Below are positions 35,206-42,987 of a stretch of 64,000 nucleotides of DNA, one piece after another. The stretch lies in contig CAVTPU010000004.1 of NCBI GenBank assembly GCA_963736695.1, positions 2,852,001 to 2,916,000 on the forward strand, in the 5' to 3' direction. The stretch's first letter is position 1. The number at the start of each line of letters is the position of its first letter. Below the pieces are notes generated by a model. It was not told the origin of the DNA. It did not search any database and saw only the letters and a list, made by a program, of their open reading frames with translations. The position numbers were made by a program, and so were the translations under genes. This stretch comes from CAVTPU01 sp963736695 (GTDB taxonomy: Bacteria > Actinomycetota > Actinomycetes > Mycobacteriales > Micromonosporaceae).

Positions 35206-36477
35206 TCATGATCGCGCGGGAGTGGGGGTGCGATTGAGGAGCATGCGGGCGACGCTCTGACAGACCGTCTGCGTGTGGGCGAAGTCGGCGTCCCAGTTGC
35301 CCTGCGTCGGATATCGCTGCAGCACTGCCATTACCCAGGTGTCGCCGATGGCGAGGCAGTTGGTGTGCCAGTTGTGATCCTCGTCGCGCAGCAACCATCC
35401 GTTCTTGATCGCGACCTTGCCACGTTCGGCCGTCGGCAAGGCGTTGCGGATGCCAAAATCGCCGAATCCGCGCACTTTGCGCATCATGCCCAGCAGCCAG
35501 GGGGTCCAGGTGTCGCCTGCGGCGCGGCCACTCGCGATGCACTCGCCCATGCGCACGGTGTCTCGCGCGGAGACTCGGGTGTTGCTCCACAACCCCGTGA
35601 CGGCGCTCGAGTCGGTGAGTTTGCATAGGCTGATGAGCCGCTTGATGGAGGCGGTTTTGCCGTTCGCGGTGAAGATTCGTTCGGCGGCGTTGTTGTCGCT
35701 GTCGCGGATCATGATTTCCAGGTCGTGCAGCCGCCCCTCGGTGGGCCGCTGCCCCTTCTCGTCGGCTCGGCGCAGGTTGTCAGCGGCGAGCCAGGCCTTG
35801 ACCATCGAAGCGGTGGTGCTTGTCGCGGTGAGGTTGCTCGATCCGATGATCTCTCCAGTTCGTCGATCGAGCAGCGCCCAGCTGAGAAACCCCACGGTGT
35901 CCACGGCGCTCACGGTGACGGCTGCGGAGCGAAACGGCAGCGGTGCCAGGGTGGGCGACGGGCTCGGGGTGGCCTTGGTCCCCGCAGCCGGTCCGGCTCC
36001 CCCGGCGTTCGCCGCGCCAGGGGACAGCGGCGAGCCGGGCAAGAAACGCAGTCCGGCACCCACGGCGAGCACGCCGATGACGACGAGCGCGACGAGCCAG
36101 TAGGGGAAACGTCGTCGCTGTCCATGTGACCGGATCGGCCGTGATGAACCGCCGAGCAGGGAACCGCCCAGGCTCTGTCGTTCGCGGCGGGGTGGGGGCT
36201 GCTGAGCCTCGGGGTCCGACCAACTCGGCCAGTCGTCCGCAGGCTGCGCCGAGGGCTGCCGTCGCCTTCCGGAGGTGGCGTTGGGCTGGTGCGGAATAGC
36301 GCCATAAACCCGACCGGAGGTCGGGTTTACCCCCTCGCGGCGGATTGGCCGGCTCGACCGCGAGGGTTCATATCCGTCATTGCGGTCATAGGGTGGTCGC
36401 CGTGGGGCAGGCGGGCCGGCCTGGCTACGGCCGTCGTCTGGTGGTGCCGGGTGTTGCCAGCGGCTATCGCTCGACAA
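35206..36477 (-). CDS. Membrane-anchored beta-lactamase-fold serine hydrolase
   Basis: A protein of 423 residues. A long Pro/Arg/Ser-rich cytosolic N-terminus (about 120), one membrane helix (YWLVALVVIGVLAVGAGLRF), then an extracytoplasmic domain with the three motifs of class A beta-lactamases and low-mass penicillin-binding proteins: SMVK (SxxK nucleophile, in TSTTASMVKAWLA), SDNN (SDN motif, in IRDSDNNAAERIF) and KNG (in VAIKNGWLLRDED). Glu166 of class A enzymes has no clear match, so a peptidoglycan or ester-hydrolase role is as likely as lactam resistance. Start is a TTG at 36477. It is convergent with mqnA, 11 bases apart. Confidence 0.8.
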   Translation of the reverse strand: MSSDSRWQHPAPPDDGRSQAGPPAPRRPPYDRNDGYEPSRSSRPIRREGVNPTSGRVYGAIPHQPNATSGRRRQPSAQPADDWPSWSDPEAQQPPPRRERQSLGGSLLGGSSRPIRSHGQRRRFPYWLVALVVIGVLAVGAGLRFLPGSPLSPGAANAGGAGPAAGTKATPSPSPTLAPLPFRSAAVTVSAVDTVGFLSWALLDRRTGEIIGSSNLTATSTTASMVKAWLAADNLRRADEKGQRPTEGRLHDLEIMIRDSDNNAAERIFTANGKTASIKRLISLCKLTDSSAVTGLWSNTRVSARDTVRMGECIASGRAAGDTWTPWLLGMMRKVRGFGDFGIRNALPTAERGKVAIKNGWLLRDEDHNWHTNCLAIGDTWVMAVLQRYPTQGNWDADFAHTQTVCQSVARMLLNRTPTPARS

Positions 36478-36587
36478 GAGCTCAACCTCACGAGGGGTGT
36501 CGCGGCCGTCAGGGCTGCCAGAAATGATCGGTCGGAGCCCGATGCTAGCCGGAGAAGTCGGGATCTGAAAAAACGCATCGACGCCAG

Positions 36588-36628
36588 GTGTTACAGCACC
36601 TTGTTCTTTCGGTCGGTCACTGTAACAC
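36588..36628 (+). promoter_or_regulatory. paaA promoter with 9-bp inverted repeat
   Basis: GTGTTACAG (36588-36596) and CTGTAACAC (36620-36628) are exact complements. The right arm contains a -10-like TAACAC (36623-36628) with TTGTTC (36601-36606) 16 bases before it; transcription would start at or near GTG 36636, giving a leaderless mRNA. CGGTCGGT between the arms resembles a half-site of PaaR-type TetR regulators. Confidence 0.5.
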
Positions 36629-36635
36629 TGGGTCG

Positions 36636-37748
36636 GTGCAGGGCAGTGACTTCGATGACATTCCGAGCCTGGTCGATCAGGTGGCGCTGGCCGAGCAGGC
36701 CTTGGTGACGGCGGCGCACGGTCGGGTCGCGGTCACCACGGCGGATCCGGCAAACGCGGTGGGACAACGCTCGCCGAACGAGTCCTATTTCGATGCCGTC
36801 ATAGGCGCCGATCAAAAGATCGAACCGCGAGACTGGATGCCTGAGGCCTATCGGGCGAGCCTCATCCGCCAGATCGCCCAGCATGCGCATTCCGAGATCA
36901 TCGGCATGCAACCGGAGGGCAATTGGCTGAGTCGGGCTCCGTCATTGAAGCGCAAAGCGATTCTGCTCGCCAAGGTGCAGGACGAAGCCGGGCATGGGCT
37001 CTATCTCTATGCCGCTGCGGAGACCCTGGGGGTCGACCGCGCCGAGCTGGTCGACATGCTGCTCGCCGGTCGCCAGAAGTACTCGTCGATCTTCAACTAT
37101 CCGGCGCTGAGCTGGGCTGACATGGGTGCGATCGGCTGGCTCGTCGACGGCGCGGCCATCGTCAACCAGGTCGCGTTGTGTCGCTGCTCCTACGGCCCAT
37201 ATGCCCGGGCGATGATCCGCATCTGCAAAGAGGAGTCATTTCACCAGCGGCAGGGTTACGAGATCCTCTACGTGCTCAGCCACGGAACCCCGGCGCAGAA
37301 GGCGATGGCGCAGGACTCGATCAACCGCTGGTGGTATCCATCGTTGGCGATGTTCGGCCCACCCGACGCCGACTCGCCGCACACCGCGCAGTCGATGGCC
37401 TGGCGAATCAAGCGATTCACCAACGACGACCTCCGACAACGTTTCGTCGACATGTGCGTGGGCCAGGCCGAGGTGCTCGGACTCACCCTGCCCGATGACA
37501 GACTCCGGTTCGATCCGCAGCGCGGACACTACGACTACACCGCGCCCGACTTCGCCGAACTTGCCCGGGTCATCCGTGGCGATGGGCCGTGCAACAAACA
37601 GCGCATGGCGCACCGGCGTGAGGCACACGCGGGCGGGGCATGGGTTCGTGAGGCCGCTTCGGCGTACGCGGAAAAACAACGGAGCCGGGCCGCCGCCCAG
37701 GCCGAGGTCGCGAACATGGTTCAGCATGATCGAGAGGATGAGGCGTGA
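36636..37748 (+). CDS. paaA: 1,2-phenylacetyl-CoA epoxidase, catalytic subunit A
   Basis: A ferritin-like di-iron subunit of 370 residues that epoxidises phenylacetyl-CoA in the aerobic phenylacetate pathway. The iron ligands are visible: Glu in PEGNWLSRAP-region (HSEIIGMQPE), Glu-x-x-His in KVQDEAGHGLYLYAA, and CKEESFHQRQGYEI with the second ExxH. GTG 36636 is chosen because the upstream open frame covers the promoter palindrome. Its stop overlaps paaB by four bases. Five paa genes are overlapped as one transcript. Confidence 0.95.
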   Translation: MQGSDFDDIPSLVDQVALAEQALVTAAHGRVAVTTADPANAVGQRSPNESYFDAVIGADQKIEPRDWMPEAYRASLIRQIAQHAHSEIIGMQPEGNWLSRAPSLKRKAILLAKVQDEAGHGLYLYAAAETLGVDRAELVDMLLAGRQKYSSIFNYPALSWADMGAIGWLVDGAAIVNQVALCRCSYGPYARAMIRICKEESFHQRQGYEILYVLSHGTPAQKAMAQDSINRWWYPSLAMFGPPDADSPHTAQSMAWRIKRFTNDDLRQRFVDMCVGQAEVLGLTLPDDRLRFDPQRGHYDYTAPDFAELARVIRGDGPCNKQRMAHRREAHAGGAWVREAASAYAEKQRSRAAAQAEVANMVQHDREDEA

Positions 37749-38026
37749 CGGACTGGATCCTGTGGGAGGTCTTCGTGCGACCCCGACGCGGACTGTCGCA
37801 CATCCACGTCGGCAGCCTGCACGCCTCCGACGCGGCAGTGGCGTTGCATCACGCGCGGGACCTCTACACCAGGCGGGAGGAGGGCGTGTCGATCTGGGTC
37901 GTGCCGGCCTCGACGATCACCGCCTCGAGTCCGGATGAGAAGGACGCCTTCTTCGACCCGGCCGCCGACAAGGCCTATCGACACCCGACCTTCTATGACG
38001 TTCCCGAAGGCGCGAAGCACATATGA
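37745..38026 (+). CDS. paaB: 1,2-phenylacetyl-CoA epoxidase, subunit B
   Basis: A small protein of 93 residues: WILWEVFVRPRRGLSHIHVG, SDAAVALHHARDLYTRREEG, SIWVVPASTITAS. PaaB is an accessory subunit that helps assemble PaaA and PaaC into the larger complex. The start is a GTG in a GTGA overlap with paaA, and it ends in an ATGA overlap with paaC. Confidence 0.95.
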   Translation: MTDWILWEVFVRPRRGLSHIHVGSLHASDAAVALHHARDLYTRREEGVSIWVVPASTITASSPDEKDAFFDPAADKAYRHPTFYDVPEGAKHI

Positions 38027-38817
38027 GCGGCGACGTCGCGCAATATGCGCTGCGCTTGGGCGACGACGCACTCGTCACCGCACAACGGCTCATCGAATGG
38101 TCATCGTGGGCGCCAGAGATGGAAGAGGACATCGCGCTGGCCAACATCGCCCTGGACCAGCTCGGGGTGGCGCGGTCGCTGCTCAGCTATGCCGGCGAGG
38201 CCGACGGAAGCGGCCGGGACGAGGACGCGCTCGCGTTCGAACGCGACGACACCGAGTTTCGCAACTGCCTGCTCGTCGAACTGCCCAACGCTGGACCCGA
38301 CGCGACGCCAGCCGCCACCCCCGGCGGCCCGGGTGACTTCGCGGTCACGATGGCCCGGCTGCTGCTGTTCGGTGCATACCAGTGGCTCACCTATGAGTGG
38401 CTGGGCGGATCGTCCGACGCCCGTCTCGCCGGGATCGCCGCGAAGGCGTGCAAGGAGAGCGCCTACCACGTCGACCACGCAGCGCTGTGGACGGTGCGGT
38501 TGGGCGACGGGACCGCAGAGTCGCACGAGCGAATGCAGGCCGCAGTCGACGGTCTCTGGCCGTATGCGTCGGAGCTCTTCGTCGGCGATGAGCTCACCGA
38601 ACGGCTCGTCGTCGCCGGTGTCGCCCCCGACCCCGCACACTTGCATCCACAGTGGAATGAGATGGTCGATCGGGTTGTCGCCGAGGCGACCCTGATCCGG
38701 CCCGCCGACGGATGGGCGCCGACGGGTGGCCGGGCCGGCCATCACACCGAACACCTCTCCTATCTTTTGGGCGAGATGCAGGTGCTGCACCGCGCACACC
38801 CGGGAGCGCGCTGGTGA
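38023..38817 (+). CDS. paaC: 1,2-phenylacetyl-CoA epoxidase, subunit C
   Basis: A ferritin-fold protein of 264 residues that pairs with PaaA but does not hold the active di-iron centre. Marks: YALRLGDDALVTAQRLIEWS, EMEEDIALANIALDQLG, ACKESAYHVDHAALWTVRLG and the C-terminal HTEHLSYLLGEMQVLHRAHP. It is needed for subunit A stability and substrate binding. ATGA overlap with paaB and GTGA overlap with paaD. Confidence 0.95.
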   Translation: MSGDVAQYALRLGDDALVTAQRLIEWSSWAPEMEEDIALANIALDQLGVARSLLSYAGEADGSGRDEDALAFERDDTEFRNCLLVELPNAGPDATPAATPGGPGDFAVTMARLLLFGAYQWLTYEWLGGSSDARLAGIAAKACKESAYHVDHAALWTVRLGDGTAESHERMQAAVDGLWPYASELFVGDELTERLVVAGVAPDPAHLHPQWNEMVDRVVAEATLIRPADGWAPTGGRAGHHTEHLSYLLGEMQVLHRAHPGARW

Positions 38818-39407
38818 TCGGGGTGGCTATCGATGCCGAGCAGGCGCCGAAGGAGACCGCGCCGCCCAATGTCGAACCATCCAACGTCGAACTGCTCGAC
38901 GCCGCGTGGTCGGCTGCCGCTTCGGTCGCCGACCCGGAGATCCCCACCATCACCATCGAGCAACTCGGCATGCTGCGCGGGGTGCGGCACGACGACGAGA
39001 CCGGCGAGGTCACGGTGACGATCACGCCGACCTATTCCGGGTGCCCGGCGATGGACACCATCCGGGCCGACATTCGGCGCGCCCTCGCCGCCAAGGGATT
39101 TTCCCTTGTACGGGTGGAGACTGTGCTTCGACCCGCGTGGTCGACGGACTTCATCAGCGACAGCGGACGCCGCGCGCTGGCCGACGCCGGGATCGGCACA
39201 CCTCCACGGATGTCGGCCGCCGGCCCGGGTCCCGACCCGCGCCAGCGGACGGCGTTGCCGATCCTGCCAGCCACGACGTCCGTGATCTGCCCGCAGTGCG
39301 GCTCGACGACAACCGAGGAGATCTCCCACTTCGGCGCCACAGCGTGCAAGTCTCTGTGGCGCTGCCGGGCCTGTGCCGAACCGTTTGAACAGGTGAAGAT
39401 GCTGTGA
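38814..39407 (+). CDS. paaD: Phenylacetyl-CoA epoxidase assembly protein PaaD
   Basis: A protein of 197 residues with a MIP18/SufT-like domain (SVADPEIPTITIEQLGMLRG, ITPTYSGCPAMDTIRADIRR) and a C-terminal Cys-rich ribbon (CPQCGSTTTEEISHFGATAC ... CRAC). PaaD is thought to help insert Fe-S clusters or mature the epoxidase; the Cys-x-x-Cys pairs near the end bind zinc or iron-sulfur. It overlaps both neighbours by four bases. Confidence 0.93.
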   Translation: MIGVAIDAEQAPKETAPPNVEPSNVELLDAAWSAAASVADPEIPTITIEQLGMLRGVRHDDETGEVTVTITPTYSGCPAMDTIRADIRRALAAKGFSLVRVETVLRPAWSTDFISDSGRRALADAGIGTPPRMSAAGPGPDPRQRTALPILPATTSVICPQCGSTTTEEISHFGATACKSLWRCRACAEPFEQVKML

Positions 39408-40600
39408 CCGTGATCATGACGAGCACTCCGCGACGCCGCCCCGTCTTTCATCCGCTTGACGTCATCGCAGTCGACCCGCTCACCGCCGACGCTGTCGCGG
39501 TGACCTTCGCCGTGCCCGCGCAGCTGCGGGAGACCTTCGACTTTCAGCCCGGCCAGCATGTGACGGTGCGCTGGCACGGCGCCGATGGCGAGGCGCGTCG
39601 CTCCTATTCGCTGTGCTCGACACCCACCGAACTCGCCGCCCGCGGCACTATCCGGATCGGGGTCCGCACGATCGGCGGCGGCGTCTTCTCGACCCACGCA
39701 GCGACCGGACTACGAGCCGGCGACCGCCTCGACGTTCTGCCGCCGATCGGGCACTTCGTCACCGTGCCCGACCCGGGGCGCACGCGGCGTTACGCCGCAG
39801 TCGCCGCCGGCTCGGGAATCACTCCGGTGCTCTCCATCATCGCCACCGTGCTGCACGCCGAACCAGCGAGCCGGTTCACCCTCATCTATGGCAATCGGGC
39901 CACCGCGACGGTCATGTTCGCCGACGAGCTCGCCGATCTCAAAGACCGCTATCCACGACGGTTGCAGATCGTGCACGTGTTGTCGCGTGAGGCGCAGCTC
40001 TCCGAACTGCTCAGCGGACGACTCGATCCCGACCGCCTGCGGAGGATCCTCGACTCCGATCTGGTCAACGTCGCGGGGGTCAACGAATGGTTCCTCTGTG
40101 GACCCCAGCGTCTCGTCGCCGGCGCCGCCGACGTGCTCGCCGACCGTGGCGTGCCTGCCTCGGCGGTTCACACGGAGCTGTTCCACGTGGAGCCAGTGCC
40201 GGTCGCGGCCACCCAGCCGTCCTTGGCGACCGGCTCGGCGGGCAGCGGCTCGGCGGGGGTTGACTCGGCCGATGTCATGGCGGCCCCTAGCGTCGCGGGC
40301 GACGGGGCTTCCTCGGACGACACGTGCGTGTCGATGACGGTGCGCCTCGACGGGCGGGAGTCGACAATCGCGATGGGGCGTGGGGAGCGGGTGCTCGACG
40401 CCGCGCTTCGTGCCCGGGCCGAACTGCCCTACGCCTGCAAGAGCGGAGTCTGCTCGACCTGCCGTGCCCGCGTCGTCGATGGTTCGGTCACGATGGCGAA
40501 CAACTATGCGTTGGAGCCCGACGAACTCGCCGCCGGCTATGTGCTGACCTGTCAATCGACACCGACGAGCGATCGACTCACTGTCGACTACGACGGCTGA
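39404..40600 (+). CDS. paaE: Phenylacetyl-CoA epoxidase reductase subunit
   Basis: A protein of 398 residues, with an FAD/NAD(P)H reductase part (FQPGQHVTVRWHGADGEARR, RRSYSLCSTP, AAGSGITPVLSIIATVLHAE, WFLCGPQRLVAGA) and a C-terminal [2Fe-2S] ferredoxin (YACKSGVCSTCRARVVDG ... LTCQS). It feeds electrons from NADPH to the PaaA di-iron site. A Ser/Ala/Gly-rich linker of about 30 residues between the domains is longer than usual. Last gene of the paa unit; 60 bases separate it from mqnC. Confidence 0.94.
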   Translation: MTVIMTSTPRRRPVFHPLDVIAVDPLTADAVAVTFAVPAQLRETFDFQPGQHVTVRWHGADGEARRSYSLCSTPTELAARGTIRIGVRTIGGGVFSTHAATGLRAGDRLDVLPPIGHFVTVPDPGRTRRYAAVAAGSGITPVLSIIATVLHAEPASRFTLIYGNRATATVMFADELADLKDRYPRRLQIVHVLSREAQLSELLSGRLDPDRLRRILDSDLVNVAGVNEWFLCGPQRLVAGAADVLADRGVPASAVHTELFHVEPVPVAATQPSLATGSAGSGSAGVDSADVMAAPSVAGDGASSDDTCVSMTVRLDGRESTIAMGRGERVLDAALRARAELPYACKSGVCSTCRARVVDGSVTMANNYALEPDELAAGYVLTCQSTPTSDRLTVDYDG

Positions 40601-40660
40601 CCTTCCAGGGGCGTGGGCTGGCAGTTGCCGTGAGCTGGGCCGCGCGTACTCTCAGGTGTT

Positions 40661-41832
40661 GTGAGCACCCCCCGGGAGATCAGCGACATTCTGCAGCGTG
40701 GCGCGGACGGTGGCCGGATCAGCGCCGACGAGGCGTTGCTGCTCTACACCGAGGCGCCGTTTCACGCGCTCGGCGAGGCCGCGGACGCGGTTCGGCGGCG
40801 GCGTTATCCCGACGGGATCGTGACCTACCTCATCGATCGCAACATCAACTACACCAACGTGTGCGTGACCGCGTGCCGGTTCTGCGCCTTCTACCGCGCG
40901 CCGAAGCACGACGAGGGCTGGTCGCACCCGCTGGAGGAGATCCTGCGCCGCTGCGGCGAGGCCGTCGAGCTCGGCGCCACCCAGGTGATGTTGCAGGGCG
41001 GGCACCACCCGGACTACGGCGTGGAGTACTACGAGAACGCTCTTCTCGGCGGTCAAGGCGGCGTACCGGCAGTTGATCATCCACTCCATCGGCCCGAGCG
41101 AGATCCTGCACATGGCGAAGGTCTCCGTCGATCACGATCGAGGAGGCGATCACCCGCATCACGGCCGCCGGACTCGACTCGATCGCCGGCGCCGGGCGCC
41201 GAGATGCTGCCGGAACGGCCACGCAAGGCGATCGCGCCGCTGAAGGAGTCCGGCGAGCGGTGGCTCGAGGTCATGGAGGTCGCGCACCGGCTCGGCGTCG
41301 AGTCCACCGCGACCATGATGATGGGCACCGGCGAGACCAACGCCGAGCGGATCGAGCATCTGCGCATGATCCGTGACGTGCAGGACCGCACCGGCGGGTT
41401 CCGTGCCTTCATCCCGTGGACCTATCAGCCGGAGAACAACCACCTCAAGGGCCGCACCCAGGCGACGACGCTGGAATATCTGCGCATGGTCGCCGTGTCC
41501 CGGCTCTTCTTCGACAACGTCGCCCACCTGCAGTCGTCGTGGCTCACCACCGGCAAGGACGTCGGGCAGCTCTCGCTGCACATGGGCGTCGACGACCTCG
41601 GCTCGATCATGCTGGAGGAGAACGTCATCTCCTCTGCGGGCGCGCGGCACCGGTCGAACCTGCATCGACCTGATCGCGCCTGATCCGGTCGGCCGGGCGG
41701 ATCCCGGCGCAGCGCGACACTCTCTATCGCCATCTCCGCGTGCACACCACTCCGGCCGACGACCCGACCGACGACCGGGTGCGCTCGCACTTCTCGTCGA
41801 TCGCGCTCACAGTCGCAGGGGCGAACCGGTGA
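40661..41832 (+). pseudogene. mqnC: Cyclic dehypoxanthinyl futalosine synthase MqnC, interrupted by several small insertions
   Basis: Radical-SAM enzyme of the futalosine menaquinone pathway, about 385 residues when repaired. The Fe-S motif is intact (CVTACRFCAFYRAPKHDEGW), as are MLQGGHHPDYGVEYYENA, KAIAPLKESGERWLEVMEVA and PENNHLKGRTQATTLEYLRM. Between about 41039 and 41196 three single-base insertions shift the frame and then restore it. Near 41663 and 41675-41684 a further extra base and about 10 extra bases displace the last 50 codons, whose correct frame (AGRIPAQRDTLYRHLRVHTT) ends at TGA 41830-41832. Such a cluster in a needed gene suggests a sequencing or assembly fault. Confidence 0.88.
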
Positions 41833-42554
41833 GCGACTCGGCGAGCGGCCCGGTGTCGACCACCCGCGCCAGCTTGGAGAAACGGCCCACCGACGTCGCC
41901 GCGATGTTCGACGGCGTCGCCGCGCGCTACGACCGTACGAACACGGTGTTGTCCCTTGGTCAGGACCGGGGCTGGCGACGGGCGACCCGGCACGCACTCG
42001 CACTCACCCCCAACCAACGCTGCCTCGACCTCGCCGCAGGCACCGGCGTCTCCACCGAGGAACTCGCCAGAACCGGTGCGCATGTCATCGGCGTCGACCT
42101 TTCGCTCGGCATGTTGCAGGTCGGGCGTCGAGCGCGCCCCGCCGTCACGCTGCTCGCCGGCGATGCGCTGCACCTGCCGTTCGCCGATGCGACTTTCGAC
42201 GCGGTCACCATCTCGTTCGGACTGCGCAACGTGGTCGACACCGCAGCGGCACTGCGGGAAATGGCCCGCGTGACGCGCCCGGGTGGGCGGCTCGTCGTCA
42301 GCGAATTCAGCGCACCGGTCAATCCCGCCTTTCGTCGCGTCTACCTCCGCTATCTCATGGGCGCGTTGCCCGCCGTTGCGCGTCGGGTCTCGTCGAATCC
42401 CGACGCCTATGTCTATCTCGCCGAGTCGGTGCAAGCCTGGCCCGACCAAGCGGTCCTCGCCTCGATCATCGGTTCGTCCGGATGGGCCAGTGTTGGCTGG
42501 CGCAATCTCAGTGGAGGCATCGTCGCACTCCATCGGGCGGTCCGTCCCGCATAG
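41829..42554 (+). CDS. menG: Demethylmenaquinone methyltransferase (UbiE/MenG type)
   Basis: A SAM-dependent methyltransferase of 241 residues that makes the last methylation of menaquinone. Marks: VAAMFDGVAARYDRTNTVLS, SAM-binding LDLAAGTGVSTEELA, DALHLPFADATFDAVTISFG, LRNVVDTAAALREMARVTRP. The GTG start at 41829 overlaps the end of mqnC by four bases (GTGA), so the two menaquinone genes are coupled, which also supports 41832 as the true mqnC end. Confidence 0.92.
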   Translation: MSDSASGPVSTTRASLEKRPTDVAAMFDGVAARYDRTNTVLSLGQDRGWRRATRHALALTPNQRCLDLAAGTGVSTEELARTGAHVIGVDLSLGMLQVGRRARPAVTLLAGDALHLPFADATFDAVTISFGLRNVVDTAAALREMARVTRPGGRLVVSEFSAPVNPAFRRVYLRYLMGALPAVARRVSSNPDAYVYLAESVQAWPDQAVLASIIGSSGWASVGWRNLSGGIVALHRAVRPA

Positions 42555-42987
42555 TTTTTCGCCTGTGGATAACCGGCGTGCCGTCCGCGCGGGGAAGCGC
42601 TCATCTGTGGATAGCCGGCCATTCGTCGTGGCTGTCTATGCCATCGTCCTCATCTGTGGACGACACCCGGCTGCGACGGTCAGCCGTTGGTCAAGATGAG
42701 CTGTGGCAGCAGGTCATCAAGCCGGCGAGCGATATCCGCGTGGCGGCGCGGGTGATGATCCGACTCTCCGGCAGATTGTTCTGTGAGGGCATGGGCATTG
42801 GGGAGTGGTCGCGCGACGTGGGACGGACCTGGAGACGGGAGCGCCCTCGACGACCTCTCACCACAGCTCTCAGAAGAAGTTAGGGTCACCTAAGAAAATG
42901 GTGGTCCTGGATCGGTTCTAGACTCTGGCCGTTGCCGCTTGTGAAGAGTTTCACGAGCGGGTGAGTCGCCAGCGGAGGAGGTGCCGC
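42555..42987. other. Intergenic region with three DnaA-box-like motifs
   Basis: A 433-base gap with no convincing gene. TGTGGATAA (42564-42572) is the exact complement of the DnaA box TTATCCACA; TGTGGATAG (42606-42614) and TGTGGACGA (42655-42663) are near matches in the same orientation, spaced 42 and 49 bases apart. Further right, TTAGG-GTCA-CCTAA (42880-42893) is a short palindrome close to the start of the next gene. Open frames in this region overlap these motifs and lack protein-like composition. Confidence 0.5.

Noticed and set aside
42482..42883. 133-codon frame in the menG to GGR-family gap
   Set aside because: It starts inside menG, has no recognisable fold or ribosome binding site, and covers the repeated DnaA-like motifs.
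42880..42893. TTAGG-GTCA-CCTAA as a second iron box
   Set aside because: The half-sites resemble DtxR boxes but the spacing gives a 14-bp rather than a 19-bp palindrome, and the central bases do not match.
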